DNA of 16,333 bases from an uncultured Clostridia bacterium. Lineage in GTDB: Bacteria; Bacillota; Clostridia; TANB77; CAG-508. The position numbers and the translations under genes were made by a program. Within the stretch, counting starts at the first letter, position 1. Every line of letters starts with the position of its first letter. Positions 14,553 to 16,333 of this stretch are shown here, piece after piece. The notes beneath the pieces are model-generated. The model was not told where the DNA came from, ran no database searches, and saw only the letters and a program-made list of their open reading frames with translations. Location: the NCBI GenBank assembly GCA_944393345.1, contig CALXZW010000020.1, forward strand, positions 1 through 16,333. The letters are read 5' to 3'.

Positions 14553-15221
14553 TCAGCGGCTTTTTCGTAATCTAATTTTTCTGATGCTCCGCTTCATTTG
14601 TTCTTCTAGTTCTTTTATAATTTTATTAGTTCTACCTTCTAATAAATCTATTATTTCATCAATTTGTTTTCTATATTCTTCCTTTGTTACATATCCCATA
14701 CATGGTGCTAAACATCTATTTATATGATAATTTAAACATGGTCTTGTTCTTTCTTTTAATATTTTGCATTGACGTATCTTATATTTTTGTTTAATAAAAT
14801 CTATCATCTCTTTTGCTGCTCCTGGATTTGCATAAGGTCCAAAATATTTTGCACCATCATTTGTCAATCTTCTAGTTAAATATACTCCTGGATAATCTGA
14901 TTTTATATCTATTTTTATATATGGATATGTTTTGTCATCTTTTAATAAGACATTAAATTTAGGTCTATTATTTTTTATTAGATTACACTCTAAAATTAAC
15001 GCCTCTGCCTCATTATCAACAACTATATATTCAAAATGATCTATTAAACTTACCATTTTTTCTATTCTTTGTGTCTTATTTGTTTTTCTAAAATACTGTC
15101 TTACTCGATTTTTTAAAGAAACTGCTTTACCAACATATATAATATTATTATCTTTATCTCTCATAATATATACTCCTGGTTTTCCTGGCAATTTCTTTAA
15201 TTCTTCTTCTATATTAAACAT
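14553..15221 (-). CDS. uvrC: Excinuclease ABC subunit C, N-terminal part (upstream frame)
   Basis: N-terminal part of UvrC. The GIY-YIG nuclease (3' incision) spans about residues 12-95 with GVYIMRD and IIYVGKAVSLKNRVRQYF. The cysteine set CKILKERTRPCLNYHINRC followed by LAPC (Cys152, 162, 170, 174) corresponds to the iron-sulfur-associated region of UvrC. The frame then enters the UVR helix at IKELEEQMK and goes astray (RSIRKIRLRKSR) to a TGA at 14553-14555. Bypassing one base near 14588-14591 gives a full protein of 592 residues, normal for UvrC. An AAAGGA ribosome binding site precedes the ATG. It lies 28 bp after hpt, in the same transcript. Either frameshifting, a true lesion or a sequence error explains the split. 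Confidence 0.88.
   Translation of the reverse strand: MFNIEEELKKLPGKPGVYIMRDKDNNIIYVGKAVSLKNRVRQYFRKTNKTQRIEKMVSLIDHFEYIVVDNEAEALILECNLIKNNRPKFNVLLKDDKTYPYIKIDIKSDYPGVYLTRRLTNDGAKYFGPYANPGAAKEMIDFIKQKYKIRQCKILKERTRPCLNYHINRCLAPCMGYVTKEEYRKQIDEIIDLLEGRTNKIIKELEEQMKRSIRKIRLRKSR
14586..14597 (-). other. +1 frameshift seam in uvrC at a CGG codon
   Basis: The upstream frame reads ATG AAG CGG AGC. Omitting the C of CGG (14591) gives ATG AAG GGA GCA TCA GAA; omitting one G, or decoding CGGA as a quadruplet, gives Met-Lys-Arg-Ala-Ser-Glu. Both rejoin the frame that continues KLDYEKAAELRDR, the expected UVR-motif sequence. This is the only in-frame CGG of the gene. Confidence 0.8.
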
Positions 15222-15249
15222 TTTCTTTTTCCTTTTGGTTTAAAAATTT

Positions 15250-15765
15250 TTAATCTTCTATATAACCTATATAAGGTAAATTTCTATATTTTTGATTATA
15301 GTCTAAGCCATATCCTATAACAAACACATCATCAATTTTAAATCCAATATAGTCAACATCTAATTCTATTACTCTTCTTGATGGTTTGCTAAGTAATGTA
15401 GCTATTTTTAAAGATTTTATTTTTTGTTTTTTTAGATATTCAACTAAATAACTCAATGTTCTTCCTGTATCTATTATATCCTCTATTATTATTACATCTT
15501 TTCCTTCAATTTTTCCTGTTATATCTTTATTTATTTTTATTTTATTAGTACTTTCTGTTCCCTCATAACTACTTATTTCTATAAATTCAAATTCTACATT
15601 ATTTTTAATCTTTTTTGCTAACTCTACCATAAATACTGCTGATCCTTTTAATACTCCTAAAAATAATATTTCTTTTCCATCATAGTCTTTCTCTATTTGT
15701 TTTGCTAATTCTTCCAATCTTCCATCCAATCTTGCTTCATTTATTAGTACTTTTATTTCTTCCAT
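15250..15765 (-). CDS. hpt: Hypoxanthine phosphoribosyltransferase
   Basis: 171 residues. Purine salvage enzyme that converts hypoxanthine (and usually guanine) with PRPP to IMP or GMP in the cytosol. The PRPP-binding signature VIIIEDIIDTGRTL lies at 91-104; other family features are FLGVLKGSAVFMVELAK (about 35-51), ISSYEGTESTNKIKI (64-78) and the C-terminal DVDYIGFKIDDVFVIGYGLD with YRNLPYIG. GGGG precedes the ATG by about 6 nt. It lies between the EAL-like gene (about 26 bp upstream) and uvrC (28 bp downstream), all on one strand, so they are probably co-transcribed. Confidence 0.96.
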   Translation of the reverse strand: MEEIKVLINEARLDGRLEELAKQIEKDYDGKEILFLGVLKGSAVFMVELAKKIKNNVEFEFIEISSYEGTESTNKIKINKDITGKIEGKDVIIIEDIIDTGRTLSYLVEYLKKQKIKSLKIATLLSKPSRRVIELDVDYIGFKIDDVFVIGYGLDYNQKYRNLPYIGYIED

Positions 15766-15791
15766 ATTTTCCCCTTTATATACAACTTTTA

Positions 15792-16295
15792 TTATCCCAT
15801 CATATCTTTATTTTCCATTTCTAGCATTTCTTCTACTGGTATTGGTTGGCAATATAAATTTCCTTCTAATAAATTTACTTCTATATTTTTTAATATTTCT
15901 TCTGATTCACTTTTTTCTATATTATCGCATATAACTTCTATTCCCATATTTTTTGATAATATAACTATCTGATTTACAATTTCTTGATTTTTTTGTCTAT
16001 CGATATCTTTTAAAATTGTATTAGAAATCTTTAAAAAGTCGCACTCAAATTCTGAAATATCTTTTAATGAGTTTTCTCCTCCTCCAAAATTATCAAGTAT
16101 TATTAATATTCCTATTTCTTTTAATTCTTTAATTACTTTTTTTATGTTATATGTATTTTTAGTTAAAAAATCTTCTGTTATTACTATTCCTAATAAATTT
16201 GGATTTACCCTATACTCTTCCAATGTTTCTTTTATATTATCTATAAATTGTTTTTTTGTCAAACTACTTCTAGCAAAATTGCAAAAAATTCTCAT
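15792..16295 (-). CDS. Truncated, degenerate EAL-domain protein
   Basis: 167 residues matching only the C-terminal two-thirds of an EAL (c-di-GMP phosphodiesterase) domain. The part that carries the EAL motif itself is missing: an in-frame TAA lies eight codons before the ATG, near the right edge. Where active enzymes have an E-x-T-E motif this has VITE (38-41); DDFGxG reads LDNFGGGENS (67-76); KID reads KIS (Lys89 kept); AEGVE reads CDNIE (123-127); QGxxxxxP reads EGNLYCQP. The Asn of the first strand (FCNF) is kept. Several metal and catalytic positions are therefore lost and hydrolysis is unlikely. It could be a c-di-GMP-binding remnant, a protein-interaction module, or a pseudogene whose first part lies outside the window. 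Confidence 0.7.
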   Translation of the reverse strand: MRIFCNFARSSLTKKQFIDNIKETLEEYRVNPNLLGIVITEDFLTKNTYNIKKVIKELKEIGILIILDNFGGGENSLKDISEFECDFLKISNTILKDIDRQKNQEIVNQIVILSKNMGIEVICDNIEKSESEEILKNIEVNLLEGNLYCQPIPVEEMLEMENKDMMG

Positions 16296-16333
16296 CTCTC
16301 TTTTTTTATTTATTTTTAATTATTCTATTAATT

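Noticed and set aside
15766..15791. Purine riboswitch ahead of hpt
   Set aside because: Only 26 bp separate hpt from the upstream gene; there is no room for an aptamer.

Overview
The window comes from a very AT-rich, endospore-forming Firmicute, most likely an anaerobic gut-type Clostridia. The evidence is a complete gerA-type germinant-receptor operon, strong AGGAGG-type ribosome binding sites, sigma-A promoters with 17-bp spacers, and heavy use of AGA and other A/T-ending codons. No tRNA, rRNA, CRISPR array, transposase or phage gene was found. Most of it is a core-gene neighbourhood with several small or unusual genes between the familiar ones.

Layout. At the left edge is the 5' part of rpsB on the minus strand, with its own promoter and a structured leader. 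Next, also on the minus strand, are two membrane proteins: a DUF3137-like protein and a membrane-anchored transglutaminase-fold protein. Diverging to the right (plus strand, about 3.4-7.65 kb) is the ger operon: gerA in two frames, the gerB permease, gerC, and a 60-residue two-helix protein resembling receptor D subunits. A perfect 11-bp terminator hairpin follows, whose arms carry the stop codons of both this operon and the convergent rnr gene.

From about 7.64 kb to the right edge everything is on the minus strand. In transcription order from the right edge it runs: a degenerate, truncated EAL-domain protein, hpt, uvrC (in two frames), a 69-residue single-helix membrane protein, then a new promoter leading to a COG1092-type methyltransferase, an RluA-type pseudouridine synthase and a cytosolic transglutaminase-fold protein; then secG from its own promoter, a terminator, and rnr.

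The most interesting observation is that gerA and uvrC are each split by one +1 frameshift, and that both seams fall on a CGG codon. By my scan of every gene in the window on its coding strand, these are the only two in-frame CGG codons; all other CGG trinucleotides lie out of frame. Skipping the C of CGG at each site restores a full-length protein, and in gerA it restores an Ile-Asn-Ser-Gly-Asn junction expected of the family. This suggests programmed or tolerated +1 frameshifting at an unassigned or 'hungry' CGG codon, although sequencing error or genuine gene decay remains possible. The second notable theme is RNA structure at translation starts: the 69-residue ORF has its Shine-Dalgarno in the loop and its AUG in the stem of a long nested hairpin, and the methyltransferase has a perfect 10-bp hairpin between a strong Shine-Dalgarno and its AUG.
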